Below are positions 23,723 through 31,501 of a stretch of DNA of 39,132 nucleotides, piece by piece (the stretch's first letter is position 1; each line of letters begins with the position of its first letter). Under the pieces are notes generated by a model. It worked only from the letters and a program-made list of their open reading frames with translations, did not search any database and was not told the origin of the DNA. The translations under genes and the position numbers were made by a program. Source of the stretch: an uncultured Erysipelotrichaceae bacterium (lineage in GTDB: Bacteria > Bacillota_I > Bacilli_A > Erysipelotrichales > Erysipelotrichaceae); the NCBI GenBank assembly GCA_944325935.1, contig CALVCF010000003.1, forward strand, positions 1 to 39,132, written 5' to 3'.

Positions 23723-24271
23723 ATGGAAAAGGAATTAGCTATTGGCGAGAGTGTCTTTGTTCAATCTTATAAACATGATGGCAAGCTCCATCGCACCTGG
23801 TCTAAAGGTCTTGTGATCGATATACAACCCCATACCTTAGTGGTAGTTACCGATCATACCTGGGTCGTGGAAAGTGATGGACGCAAATGGCTTACTAAAG
23901 AGCCAGCCATCTGTTTTTTCTTTGACGATCGCTTTTTTAATGTCATATCAATGGTACGCAAAAACGGTATCTATTATTATTGCAATATTGCTTCACCTTC
24001 TTTGTACGATGGCGAAGCGATCAAAAATATTGATTATGATCTCGATTTAAAGGTCTATCCCGATATGTCGTATATTGTTTTGGACGAAAACGAATATGAA
24101 GAACATGCCAAAAAGATGCAATATCCTATGGAATTGAAAGAAATACTGGAAAGGTCTTTGGACGATCTCATCGAGATGGTCGAAAGGGGTGAAAAGCCTT
24201 TTGATTTTGACTATATCAACGACTATCTCTTCAAGTATTTTAAAGACCAGCTCGCCTTAAAAGAAAAATAA
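23723..24271 (+). CDS. DUF402 nucleoside tri-/diphosphate phosphatase (Ntdp-like)
   Basis: A 182-residue soluble protein of the DUF402 family, like YgaC of Bacillus and the S. aureus nucleoside tri- and diphosphatase. It has an N-terminal barrel opening ESVFVQSYKHDGKLHRTWSKGLVID, then KEPAICFFFDDRFFNVISMVR, YYYCNIASPS, and the acidic DYDLDLKVYPDMSYIVLDENEYE, whose Asp/Glu cluster binds divalent metal. Two C-terminal helices complete the fold. The length matches the family. Proposed activity is hydrolysis of NTPs and NDPs; the cellular role is unclear. It has its own promoter and terminator and is therefore monocistronic. Confidence 0.9.
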   Translation: MEKELAIGESVFVQSYKHDGKLHRTWSKGLVIDIQPHTLVVVTDHTWVVESDGRKWLTKEPAICFFFDDRFFNVISMVRKNGIYYYCNIASPSLYDGEAIKNIDYDLDLKVYPDMSYIVLDENEYEEHAKKMQYPMELKEILERSLDDLIEMVERGEKPFDFDYINDYLFKYFKDQLALKEK

Positions 24272-24286
24272 AATGGGATAAATCTG

Positions 24287-24317
24287 CAGGCCGAACTAAA
24301 AGCAAGGCCTGTTTTTT
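24287..24317 (+). terminator. Terminator of the DUF402 gene
   Basis: CAGGCC (24287-24292) pairs with GGCCTG (24306-24311) around 13 bases, followed by six T. The cre site starts 4 bases later. Confidence 0.8.
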
Positions 24318-24320
24318 CTT

Positions 24321-24335
24321 TTGAAACCGTTTACT
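24321..24335 (+). promoter_or_regulatory. CcpA catabolite-responsive element (cre) at the purine operon
   Basis: TTGAAACCGTTTACT matches WTGNAANCGNWNNCW at every defined base. It lies 14 to 28 bases before the -35 box, centred near -56, a position compatible with either activation or repression by CcpA. Confidence 0.6.
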
Positions 24336-24348
24336 TTCAACTTTGACC

Positions 24349-24377
24349 TTGAACTTTTGATAACGAGAGCTTATTAT
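24349..24377 (+). promoter_or_regulatory. Promoter of the pbuG-ade operon
   Basis: TTGAAC (24349-24354), 17 bases, TATTAT (24372-24377). Transcription should begin near 24384, just before the riboswitch. Confidence 0.7.
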
Positions 24378-24383
24378 ATGTAC

Positions 24384-24508
24384 ATCAATAGACGTCATAT
24401 AATGCTTCAATATGGGAAGCAGTTTCTACATCTGGCCGTAAATCAGATACTATGACAAACCTGTTTGTTTGTCATTGATGACTATTGATAAAGAAACAGG
24501 AGGAAAAA
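24384..24508 (+). ncRNA. Purine riboswitch, guanine class, with leader
   Basis: The aptamer spans about 24394-24456. P1 is GTCATA/TATGAC; J1/2 is TAAT; P2 is GCTTC/GAAGC with loop AATATGG; J2/3 is AGTTTCTAC; P3 is ATCTGG/TCAGAT with loop CCGTAAA. The specificity base equivalent to position 74 is C24450, so guanine or hypoxanthine, not adenine, should bind. No terminator T-run follows. Instead CCTGTTT (24460-24466) can pair with AAACAGG (24494-24500) over the ribosome site, suggesting translational control. Confidence 0.93.
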
Positions 24509-25828
24509 ATGTTAGCGAAATTCTTTAAGTTTTCTGAAAAGAAGACCACTTTTGGCATTGAACTCATCGCTGGTCTAACGACCTTTATGACAATGGCTTA
24601 CGTCTTGGTCGTTCAGCCATCAGCAATGACGGGCGCTGAAGCTGTGCTGTTTGACATCAATGGGGTCGCAATTTCTAAAGAAGCGATCCTTATTTTGACG
24701 GCGCTCGTGTCAGGTGTCATCACGATCTTTATGGCTCTTTATGCCAACATGCCTTTCGCCTTATCGACAGGTATGGGATCTAATTTCCTTTTAGGTGCGA
24801 TGGTCCAATCGGGCGAGTTGAGTTTTGCCCAGATGATGGGTATTATCCTTATTTCAGGTATTATCTTTGTCCTATTGACTATCTTTGGGATCCGTGATCT
24901 CATCGTCAGGATGATTCCTAAGAATATTAAGATCGCTATCTCAGCTTGTATCGGTTTTTTCATCGCTTACTTAGGTTTGGATAATGCTGGAATTTGTGAT
25001 TTTTCAGCCGGTCTAGCCATGGGCGATTTTACTTCGACCCCCGTTATCCTAGCGATCTTTGGCCTTCTACTCATTGCAGCCTTAGAAGCATATAAGGTCA
25101 AGGGATCGATTCTTATCGGGATCGTCGCTGTAACGATCTTAGCCGTTCCTTTTGGTATTACTTCGCTTCCTGAGACGATTATGGCTGTTCCATCTTTTGA
25201 TACAGTCTCACCGCTTATCTTTAATTTCGATATAACGACGATCTGGACCGCCGAGGGTCTGATCCTTATCTTTGTTGCTTTCTTTGGTGATTTCTTCTCG
25301 ACATTGGGCACCGTCTTAGGTGTTGCCAATAAAGCGGGCATGTTAGATGAAAAAGGTGATCTTCCAGGAATCGAGAAACCTTTCCTGGTCGATGCGATCG
25401 GTACCTGTACAGGTGCACTATTTGGTTGTACGACTATCACGACCTTTGTTGAATCGACTTCTGGAGTTGAAGCCGGCGGCAGAACTGGTATGACGGCTTT
25501 GGTAGTCGGTGTTGCCTTTATCATCATGATGTTTTTTGCTCCGCTAGTTTTGATGATCCCCAATTGTGCAACTGGTCCAGCGCTCATCTTTGTTGGTTTC
25601 TTGATGATCTCGGGCTTAAAGGATGTTGATTTCAGTGATTTTACCGAGAGCTTTGGAGCTTTTGTTATGATAATCTTTGGGACCTTCATGGCTAGCATTG
25701 CCGCTGGTATTGCCGCTGGTATCTTAGCTCATATCTTTATCAAGGTTGTTACTTTGCGCTTTAAGGATGTTCATCCCGCGATGTATATCCTGGCGATTCC
25801 TTTACTTTTATATTTTATTGTCGGTTAG
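24509..25828 (+). CDS. pbuG: Guanine/hypoxanthine permease (NCS2, AzgA-like)
   Basis: A 439-residue membrane transporter with about 12-14 helices. Family marks are the start FFKFSEKKTTFGIELIAGLTTFMTMAYVLVVQP, the TGMGSNFLLGAM segment, the DFFSTLGTVLGVANKAGMLDEKGDLPGI loop and GCTTITTFVESTSGVEAGGRTGMTALVVG, which hold the substrate-binding residues of AzgA-type proton symporters. The start is ATG 24509 with CAGGAGG just upstream; a longer frame from TTG 24485 would place the ribosome site inside the gene. The guanine-class riboswitch and the adenine deaminase gene 9 bases downstream support hypoxanthine/guanine uptake. Confidence 0.93.
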   Translation: MLAKFFKFSEKKTTFGIELIAGLTTFMTMAYVLVVQPSAMTGAEAVLFDINGVAISKEAILILTALVSGVITIFMALYANMPFALSTGMGSNFLLGAMVQSGELSFAQMMGIILISGIIFVLLTIFGIRDLIVRMIPKNIKIAISACIGFFIAYLGLDNAGICDFSAGLAMGDFTSTPVILAIFGLLLIAALEAYKVKGSILIGIVAVTILAVPFGITSLPETIMAVPSFDTVSPLIFNFDITTIWTAEGLILIFVAFFGDFFSTLGTVLGVANKAGMLDEKGDLPGIEKPFLVDAIGTCTGALFGCTTITTFVESTSGVEAGGRTGMTALVVGVAFIIMMFFAPLVLMIPNCATGPALIFVGFLMISGLKDVDFSDFTESFGAFVMIIFGTFMASIAAGIAAGILAHIFIKVVTLRFKDVHPAMYILAIPLLLYFIVG

Positions 25829-25837
25829 GAGAATATT

Positions 25838-27604
25838 ATGCGTCTTAAATATAAATCTCGTAAAAATCTGATCAATGCGGCGATGGGTCGTTTACAGAAT
25901 GATCTGGTCATTAAAAATGCCAAGGTTGTCAATGTCATCAACGGTGAGATCAAGGAAGCCGATGTCTATGTTACCGATGGCTTTATCACCCATGTCGCCT
26001 ATGAACCTTGTGATCTCAAGGCGAAAGAGGTCTATGATGCAAAGGGCAAGTATTTAGCACCGGGGCTTGTCGATTCTCATGTCCATATCGAATCCAGCAT
26101 GATGACCCCTTATAACTTCGCCAAGGTCGTCGTCCCTTGGGGCACGACCACTGTCATAACCGATCCTCATGAGATCGGCAATGTGATGGGCAAAGAAGGC
26201 GTCAAGTATATGCATGAAGCCGGCAATAACTTACCTATGCGCCAATTTATCGACATTCCTTCAAGCATACCCAGTGTTAAGGGAGGCTTGGAAAATGCCA
26301 ATGCGACCTTTTATAAAGAAGAGATCGCCGAACTAGCTAAACTTGAAAGAGTTATCGGTCTTGCAGAAGTCATGGACTATTTAGCTGTCATCAATGCCGA
26401 AGATTGGATGATGGATATTATCGAGACCGCCTTGGATAATGATCTTTATCTTCAAGGCCATGCTCCATTTTTAAGCGGCCAAGCCTTGAGCGCTTATTTG
26501 TGCGGTGGGCCTAATACCGACCATGAGACAAGAGATGTCAATGAAGCCTATGAGAAGTTTAGAAACGGCATGCGGATCGATGCCCGTTCATCTTCGATCT
26601 GCAAAAATATCAAAGAGATTTTAGACGGCATTAAAGGAACACGCTATCTTGATAATCTAAGTTTCTGTACGGATGATCGAGAAGCCGATGATATACTAAA
26701 GAACGGTCAATTAAACGATGTCTTAAATGAGGCTATCGAATGGGGCATGGATCCCATCGATGTCTTAAAGTCGGCAACGATCAATGCTGCCAGAGAGGCT
26801 AATATTGATAAGTTAGGTCTGATCGCTCCGGGATATGTGGCTGATATTATCTTGCTCGAGGATCTAAGACATATCGATCCTGTTGCTGTCTTCTTTGAAG
26901 GGAAGCTCGTAGCTAAGGACCACGAGTTATTAGCAAAGATCGAAGTAAGAGATTTTGAAGAAGAAAAGATCAATTCCGTCAATTTGCCAGAAAACTTAAG
27001 CGAAGATGATTTAAGGATCAAAGCTCCCATTCAAAACGGTAAGATCAAAGTCAATGTCATGGCCTTTGATACCTTAGATGGATCTAGTACTCATCTTGAG
27101 GTCCATGAACTAACAGTCAAAGATCATGAATTAGTTTTACCGGAAGATTTTGCTTTTGTAGCTGTCATCAACCGCTACGGTTTAAACAATATCGCTCTCC
27201 ATGTCGTCAAGCATTTCGGCTTAAAACGCGGCGCTTTAGCTTCTACTGTCTCGCATGATTCTCACAATCTTACGATCGTCTACCTCGACCCCAAGGATGC
27301 TTATCGCTGTGTCCTCAATATCAAGGAGGCTAAGGGCGGCATGTCGGCCGTAGTAAACGGCAAGACTATCTATACGCTGAGTTTGCCTTTAGCGGGTCTC
27401 ATGAGCTTAAAAGAAGCGCAGGACTTATCCCTAGAAGCCGAAAAGATGAAAGAGGCCAATCGCCAAGTCGGTCTTGATTATCTAGAAAATCCACTTTTAA
27501 GAATCGTTACCTTAGCTCTACCTGTCATTCCTGATGTCAAAATGTCGGATATGGGCTTAGTAGACGTCAACAAAAAGGTCTTTGTGCCATTATTTGGTGA
27601 ATAA
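25838..27604 (+). CDS. ade: Adenine deaminase
   Basis: A 588-residue metal-dependent amidohydrolase converting adenine to hypoxanthine and ammonia, with the usual family length. LAPGLVDSHVHIESSMMTP supplies the HxH metal ligands; TTTVITDPHEIGNVMG, GLAEVMDY, LQGHAPFLSG, FCTDDREADDI and the late KGGMSAVVNGK follow in the order known from Bacillus AdeC. It lies 9 bases after pbuG under the same promoter, with GGAG before the ATG, so permease and deaminase supply hypoxanthine as one unit. A terminator follows. Confidence 0.96.
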   Translation: MRLKYKSRKNLINAAMGRLQNDLVIKNAKVVNVINGEIKEADVYVTDGFITHVAYEPCDLKAKEVYDAKGKYLAPGLVDSHVHIESSMMTPYNFAKVVVPWGTTTVITDPHEIGNVMGKEGVKYMHEAGNNLPMRQFIDIPSSIPSVKGGLENANATFYKEEIAELAKLERVIGLAEVMDYLAVINAEDWMMDIIETALDNDLYLQGHAPFLSGQALSAYLCGGPNTDHETRDVNEAYEKFRNGMRIDARSSSICKNIKEILDGIKGTRYLDNLSFCTDDREADDILKNGQLNDVLNEAIEWGMDPIDVLKSATINAAREANIDKLGLIAPGYVADIILLEDLRHIDPVAVFFEGKLVAKDHELLAKIEVRDFEEEKINSVNLPENLSEDDLRIKAPIQNGKIKVNVMAFDTLDGSSTHLEVHELTVKDHELVLPEDFAFVAVINRYGLNNIALHVVKHFGLKRGALASTVSHDSHNLTIVYLDPKDAYRCVLNIKEAKGGMSAVVNGKTIYTLSLPLAGLMSLKEAQDLSLEAEKMKEANRQVGLDYLENPLLRIVTLALPVIPDVKMSDMGLVDVNKKVFVPLFGE

Positions 27605-27626
27605 GGAATCAGTTAACAGAAGTAAG

Positions 27627-27653
27627 AGGATGTCAGCGATCGACATCCTTTTT
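27627..27653 (+). terminator. Terminator of the pbuG-ade operon
   Basis: AGGATGTC (27627-27634) pairs with GACATCCT (27642-27649) around 7 bases, followed by T-rich sequence. Confidence 0.88.
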
Positions 27654-27713
27654 ATCATAGCTAAATAGTTTTAAAAAACGATCGACAAAACCATAGAATA
27701 CGATCAAATTCCA

Positions 27714-27722
27714 TGCTAGAAT
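27714..27722 (+). promoter_or_regulatory. Extended -10 box of the ABC exporter, leaderless type
   Basis: TGC then TAGAAT (27717-27722), AATTCC and ATG at 27729. The same nine bases TGCTAGAAT occur before the carboxypeptidase gene. No -35 box or ribosome site is visible. Confidence 0.55.
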
Positions 27723-27728
27723 AATTCC

Positions 27729-28427
27729 ATGCACTTTGTGATAGAAGGATTAAAGAAAACTTATGATCAAAAGCTCGTCTTAGATGACGTCGACTTTAGC
27801 TTTGAAAGCGGAAAGATATACGCTCTGCTTGGAAGAAATGGGGCGGGCAAGACGACTTTATTTAACTGTATCAACGATGATGTTGAAACAGATGCGGGGG
27901 AATTCTACTTTCTCAATGGTCAAAAGAATGCTATTAAACCCCTTGATATCGGCTATGTCTTATCAACGCCGGAGGTACCGGAATTTTTAACAGCCTACGA
28001 GTTTTTAAAATTCTTTTTAGATATCAATAAGGACCGGATCGAAGATCTGAAAACGATCGAAGAATACTTAGATATGATCAATCTGGCCAAGGATGATCAT
28101 CACAAACTCATGAAGTATTTTTCGCATGGGATGAAAAATAAGATGCAGATGCTCGTGAATATCATCGCCAGACCCAAGTTATTACTTTTGGATGAACCTT
28201 TAACTTCTCTTGACGTTGTAGTGGCGGAAGAGATGAAAGAGCTTTTAAGGACGATCAAAAAGGATCGCATCATCATTCTTTCCACCCATATTTTAGATTT
28301 GGCTCTGGATCTCAGCGATGAGATCGTCTTGTTGCACAACAAGAAATTATCTTCGATTAAAAAAGATGATCTTGGCGATGAAAAGATGAAGGATGAGATT
28401 ATCAAGACCCTTAGGAGTCAGGAATGA
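27729..28427 (+). CDS. ABC transporter ATP-binding protein
   Basis: A 232-residue nucleotide-binding subunit. Walker A is GRNGAGKTT near residue 34; the signature segment is the divergent YFSHGMKNKMQML in place of LSGGQ; Walker B is KLLLLDEPLTSLDV; the switch His is in IILSTHILD. The form is that of drug, lantibiotic or polysaccharide exporters of the YxlF/CcmA type. It overlaps the permease gene by ATGA, so the pair form one exporter. Substrate unknown. Confidence 0.93.
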   Translation: MHFVIEGLKKTYDQKLVLDDVDFSFESGKIYALLGRNGAGKTTLFNCINDDVETDAGEFYFLNGQKNAIKPLDIGYVLSTPEVPEFLTAYEFLKFFLDINKDRIEDLKTIEEYLDMINLAKDDHHKLMKYFSHGMKNKMQMLVNIIARPKLLLLDEPLTSLDVVVAEEMKELLRTIKKDRIIILSTHILDLALDLSDEIVLLHNKKLSSIKKDDLGDEKMKDEIIKTLRSQE

Positions 28428-29974
28428 AAAAGACTTTAAAGCTCTGCCTAGATCTCAAGGTGGCCTATGGCATCAATATGGTCTTTGATCTATTAAAAAA
28501 GCTCCCTTTGATCGGTAAACACTTGCCTTTAAATCTGTATAGCTCTTATAAACTTAAAAACTTTTGTGCGCTGATCGCTATTATCTTTGAATTTGTCAGC
28601 ATCTTTTTAGGGAAGTTTCTTTATTATTTGTGCTTTTTCTATTTGCCGCTTAATTTATATCACAGCGATCTAGGGGCGACTTTTTTACATATTTTCTTAT
28701 TGCTGACCTTGATTGGTCTTTTGAGCAATACGGCCCTTTTCAGCCCTGACAAAGAAGCCTATTATGCAATCGTCGATTTAAATGTCGATGCTAGAGAATA
28801 TATCTTAACTAATTTTTGCTACAAGCTTTTAAAGATGGGCTTAGGCTATCTTGTCTTATTTATCATAGTAGGTTATATCTACGGCCTAAATGCCTTTTAT
28901 GTTATTGTCATGATCCTTGGTGTGACAAGTCTTAAGATCATGATGGCCTATTTTAAACTTTATTATTATGATTCTAAAATAATGTCGTTTATAAATAAGA
29001 CAGGCTTTTACTTCATTTTATTATTATTGGCTTTAGCATATCTTGGTCCGATAAGCACCAAGGTCATGCCTAATCTTTTAGTGCTCATCGTCTTTTCATT
29101 TGCCATTTTATTTGTCTATCCCTTTATCCAAAAAATCTCTTCTTATAAACACTATCGCCTTTTTGCCAAACGCGAATTGAATAAGTTTATGAATGGGCAG
29201 AACCAACTTAAGGGTCTTAGCAAATTCTTAAGCGAGAAAAGGATCAGCGATGATGCATCGATCAGCTCGAATAAAAGCGGTTTGGCTTATTTGAACGAGC
29301 TTTTTATAAAACGTCACCGCTCACTTTTATATACCACCAGCAAAAGACAGAGTATCGTCTCTTTAGGTATCTTTTTAGCGCTGATAGTTTGTGCTTTGGT
29401 CATCAATGAAGATCTGGATGGATTGCGTTCAATGATCCTTTCATATCTTTCCTATTTTGTCTTTATTATGTATATCTTGAATCGCGGGAGTGAGTTTACC
29501 AAGTGTTTATTTATGAACTGCGATCATTCTCTTTTATCTTATGCCTTTTATAAAGAACCAGCTAATTTGTTAAAGCTTTTTCGCTTACGGCTTGTCGAGC
29601 TCATTAAAGTCAATCTTCCCCCAGCACTGTCGATCAGTTTTGGTTTGAGCGCCTTGCTTGGGGTGAGCGGAGAAAGAGAACCGATTAATTATCTCATTAT
29701 CTTTCTGGTGATCATCATGCTAAGCATTTTCTTTTCGATCCATCATCTCGTCTTGTATTACCTGTTACAGCCATATAATCTTGAAGGTGTCAAAAGTATC
29801 GCCTTTTCTGTTGTTTCATTTATCAGCTATCTATTGGCCTTGATCTTTATGTATCTGCGCCTTCCAAATCTTATATTCGGCATCTGCACGATCGTTTTCT
29901 GTCTTGTGTATAGTTTATTGTCGTTTTATCTGGTCTATCGCTTTGGCGCCAAGACCTTTAAATTGCGCAATTAA
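28424..29974 (+). CDS. ABC exporter permease, about 10-12 membrane helices
   Basis: A 516-residue, very hydrophobic protein without a recognised name. Helices alternate with short basic loops; a longer soluble loop lies at about residues 240-300 (KRELNKFMNGQNQLKGL to KRHRSLLYTTSKRQS). It resembles the large permeases found with single ATPases in Firmicutes, but I see no motif for its substrate. It is translationally coupled to the ATPase gene (ATGA overlap). The convergent esterase gene ends 9 bases after its stop and shares the hairpin there. Confidence 0.8.
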   Translation: MKKTLKLCLDLKVAYGINMVFDLLKKLPLIGKHLPLNLYSSYKLKNFCALIAIIFEFVSIFLGKFLYYLCFFYLPLNLYHSDLGATFLHIFLLLTLIGLLSNTALFSPDKEAYYAIVDLNVDAREYILTNFCYKLLKMGLGYLVLFIIVGYIYGLNAFYVIVMILGVTSLKIMMAYFKLYYYDSKIMSFINKTGFYFILLLLALAYLGPISTKVMPNLLVLIVFSFAILFVYPFIQKISSYKHYRLFAKRELNKFMNGQNQLKGLSKFLSEKRISDDASISSNKSGLAYLNELFIKRHRSLLYTTSKRQSIVSLGIFLALIVCALVINEDLDGLRSMILSYLSYFVFIMYILNRGSEFTKCLFMNCDHSLLSYAFYKEPANLLKLFRLRLVELIKVNLPPALSISFGLSALLGVSGEREPINYLIIFLVIIMLSIFFSIHHLVLYYLLQPYNLEGVKSIAFSVVSFISYLLALIFMYLRLPNLIFGICTIVFCLVYSLLSFYLVYRFGAKTFKLRN

Positions 29975-29994
29975 AAAGCGCTTTTAGCGCTTAT
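29973..29994 (-). terminator. Terminator of the minus-strand esterase operon
   Basis: AAGCGC (29976-29981) and GCGCTT (29987-29992) form a 6-bp stem. On the minus strand it is followed by a T-run; the esterase stop codon (29984-29986) lies in the loop. It may also slow transcription from the permease side. Confidence 0.75.
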
Positions 29995-30745
29995 CGAAAG
30001 CTAATTCCTTATACCATACACGGCTTTCTTGATGCCATGCGCTTTCGCTGTGGGTATGATTGGGATAAAGGTGCATATATAGTTTGGCGCGATCGAGAAT
30101 TGCTCGCTGGATCGCCAAAAGCTGCTTGGTATAATTGACAAGAGCGCCCTTGGAATGCACTTCTTTAGATCCATAGCTCAAGTAGATCGCCGTCTCTTTG
30201 ACGATGCGAGCATTTTTGATATCGTGCAAGAGCTGTTTTTCGACATGATAGATGTAAGGCGAAAGAGCCAGACCCTTTGAGAAGATATCGGAGTGGATCG
30301 TCGAACCATATAAGGCCATAAGACCGCCCATCGAACTTCCGCCGATCGCTGTATGTTTACGATCGCTTAATGTTGGATATTTTTGATCGATATAGGGCTT
30401 TAGCTCATCGATGATCCAGTTAAATAATTCTTTGCCGCTGGCTTCAACTCTTCCCCAATTCGGATCATAGAAACTGTATGGTGAGAATTCGCAAAGTCTT
30501 AAATTACCTTCATGATTGCATTCAAGGCCGACGATCATATAAGTCGGCTTTTTTTGATCAAAGAATTCTTTTAAGCCCCAGGATGTACCATAGGTCGCAT
30601 CTTCGTCAAAGAATAAATTATGTCCGTCAAACATATAGAGCACGCCCAAACGCTCGTTATCCTTTAAATTATCGGGAAGATAAATGTGAAGATTACGCTT
30701 GGCGTGATCATAGATCGAGATCTCGATTTCCTCCTTAATGATCAT
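29984..30745 (-). CDS. Alpha/beta-hydrolase esterase (enterochelin esterase/esterase D-like)
   Basis: A 253-residue cytosolic hydrolase of the 'putative esterase' family. The oxyanion segment is VLYMFDGHNLF near residue 36; the nucleophile elbow is GSSMG with Ser138 in AIGGSSMGGLMALYGS; the catalytic His is probably in YPNHTHSESAWHQE near residue 235, and the acid in the LSYGSKEVHSKG region. No signal peptide. TTGGAG precedes its ATG, and only 3 bases separate it from the second esterase gene, so the three minus-strand genes form an operon. Substrates are unknown; relatives cleave esters and siderophore lactones. Confidence 0.9.
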   Translation of the reverse strand: MIIKEEIEISIYDHAKRNLHIYLPDNLKDNERLGVLYMFDGHNLFFDEDATYGTSWGLKEFFDQKKPTYMIVGLECNHEGNLRLCEFSPYSFYDPNWGRVEASGKELFNWIIDELKPYIDQKYPTLSDRKHTAIGGSSMGGLMALYGSTIHSDIFSKGLALSPYIYHVEKQLLHDIKNARIVKETAIYLSYGSKEVHSKGALVNYTKQLLAIQRAILDRAKLYMHLYPNHTHSESAWHQESRVWYKELAFDKR

Positions 30746-30748
30746 ATT

Positions 30749-31501
30749 TTACTCCAAGAAGAAATTGACAAAATAGGCGATCTGCGTGCGCCACCAAGGC
30801 CAGTCGTGGTTGACGTCATAGCCCCAATAATCACACCAGGCAGGAACACCTAGATCTTCAAAGGCGGCCTGAACAATCCTTGTATCGGCGATACTTTCAT
30901 CTTCCCATGCTCCCTGACCCACGCAAACGACGATCTTACTTTGGCGGTAGAGATCAAGGTAAGGGTGATCTTTAGGCATATTGGGCAAATACTCGGTGAT
31001 CGAGTTTTGATAGATGAGGGGATGAATATAGTTTGGGAAGAAATAGGAGGCGTGATAAACGCCGCTTAGGGCAACAACTCCCTTGAAAAGATCCGGTCTT
31101 CGTAAAAAGAAGTTGAGGGCATGTGTTGCACCCATTGAACAGCCGGTCGTATAAACCTCATCATCTCTGCCTGATGACTCATAGTGGATCTTCAAAAGAT
31201 AGGGGTAGAATTCGTCACAAATATAGTGGTAATAAGATTCTTGCCGATTGATGCGCATGTCATAATCCTGACCTTCTAAGCTCCAGGATTCAGCATCGAT
31301 CGAGTCGACACAAAACAGCTGGATCTGGCCGTTGTTGATCTGGCGCGCCAAGGCATCGACCATTCCGAAATTTTCATAATCAAAAAAACGCCCGTTTTGT
31401 GCTGGAAAGACAACAAAAACTTTTCCAGCGTGACCATAGACCTTGAATTCCATGTCTCTGTTCAAGGCGTAAGAAAAATGTTTATAGTAGGTTACCTGCA
31501 T
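30749..31501 (-). CDS. Second esterase of the alpha/beta-hydrolase fold
   Basis: A 250-residue protein of the same superfamily but not a close copy of its neighbour. It shows KVFVVFPAQNGRFFDYENFGMVD near residue 27, the nucleophile elbow GCSMG with Ser122 in YTTGCSMGATHALNFFLRRPDLF, IVVCVGQGAWEDES for the acid loop, and His in GYDVNHDWPWWRTQIAYF near residue 229. No signal peptide. Its start overlaps the end of the ATP-grasp gene by 20 bases. Two different esterases beside one ligase suggest a common substrate, which I cannot name. Confidence 0.87.
   Translation of the reverse strand: MQVTYYKHFSYALNRDMEFKVYGHAGKVFVVFPAQNGRFFDYENFGMVDALARQINNGQIQLFCVDSIDAESWSLEGQDYDMRINRQESYYHYICDEFYPYLLKIHYESSGRDDEVYTTGCSMGATHALNFFLRRPDLFKGVVALSGVYHASYFFPNYIHPLIYQNSITEYLPNMPKDHPYLDLYRQSKIVVCVGQGAWEDESIADTRIVQAAFEDLGVPAWCDYWGYDVNHDWPWWRTQIAYFVNFFLE

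Noticed and set aside
24967-25698. A 243-codon open frame on the minus strand opposite the purine permease gene
   Set aside because: It lies wholly inside the well-supported pbuG gene, is rich in Lys, Pro, Ser and Ile as expected from antisense of the gene's codon pattern, and has no ribosome site or recognisable domain.
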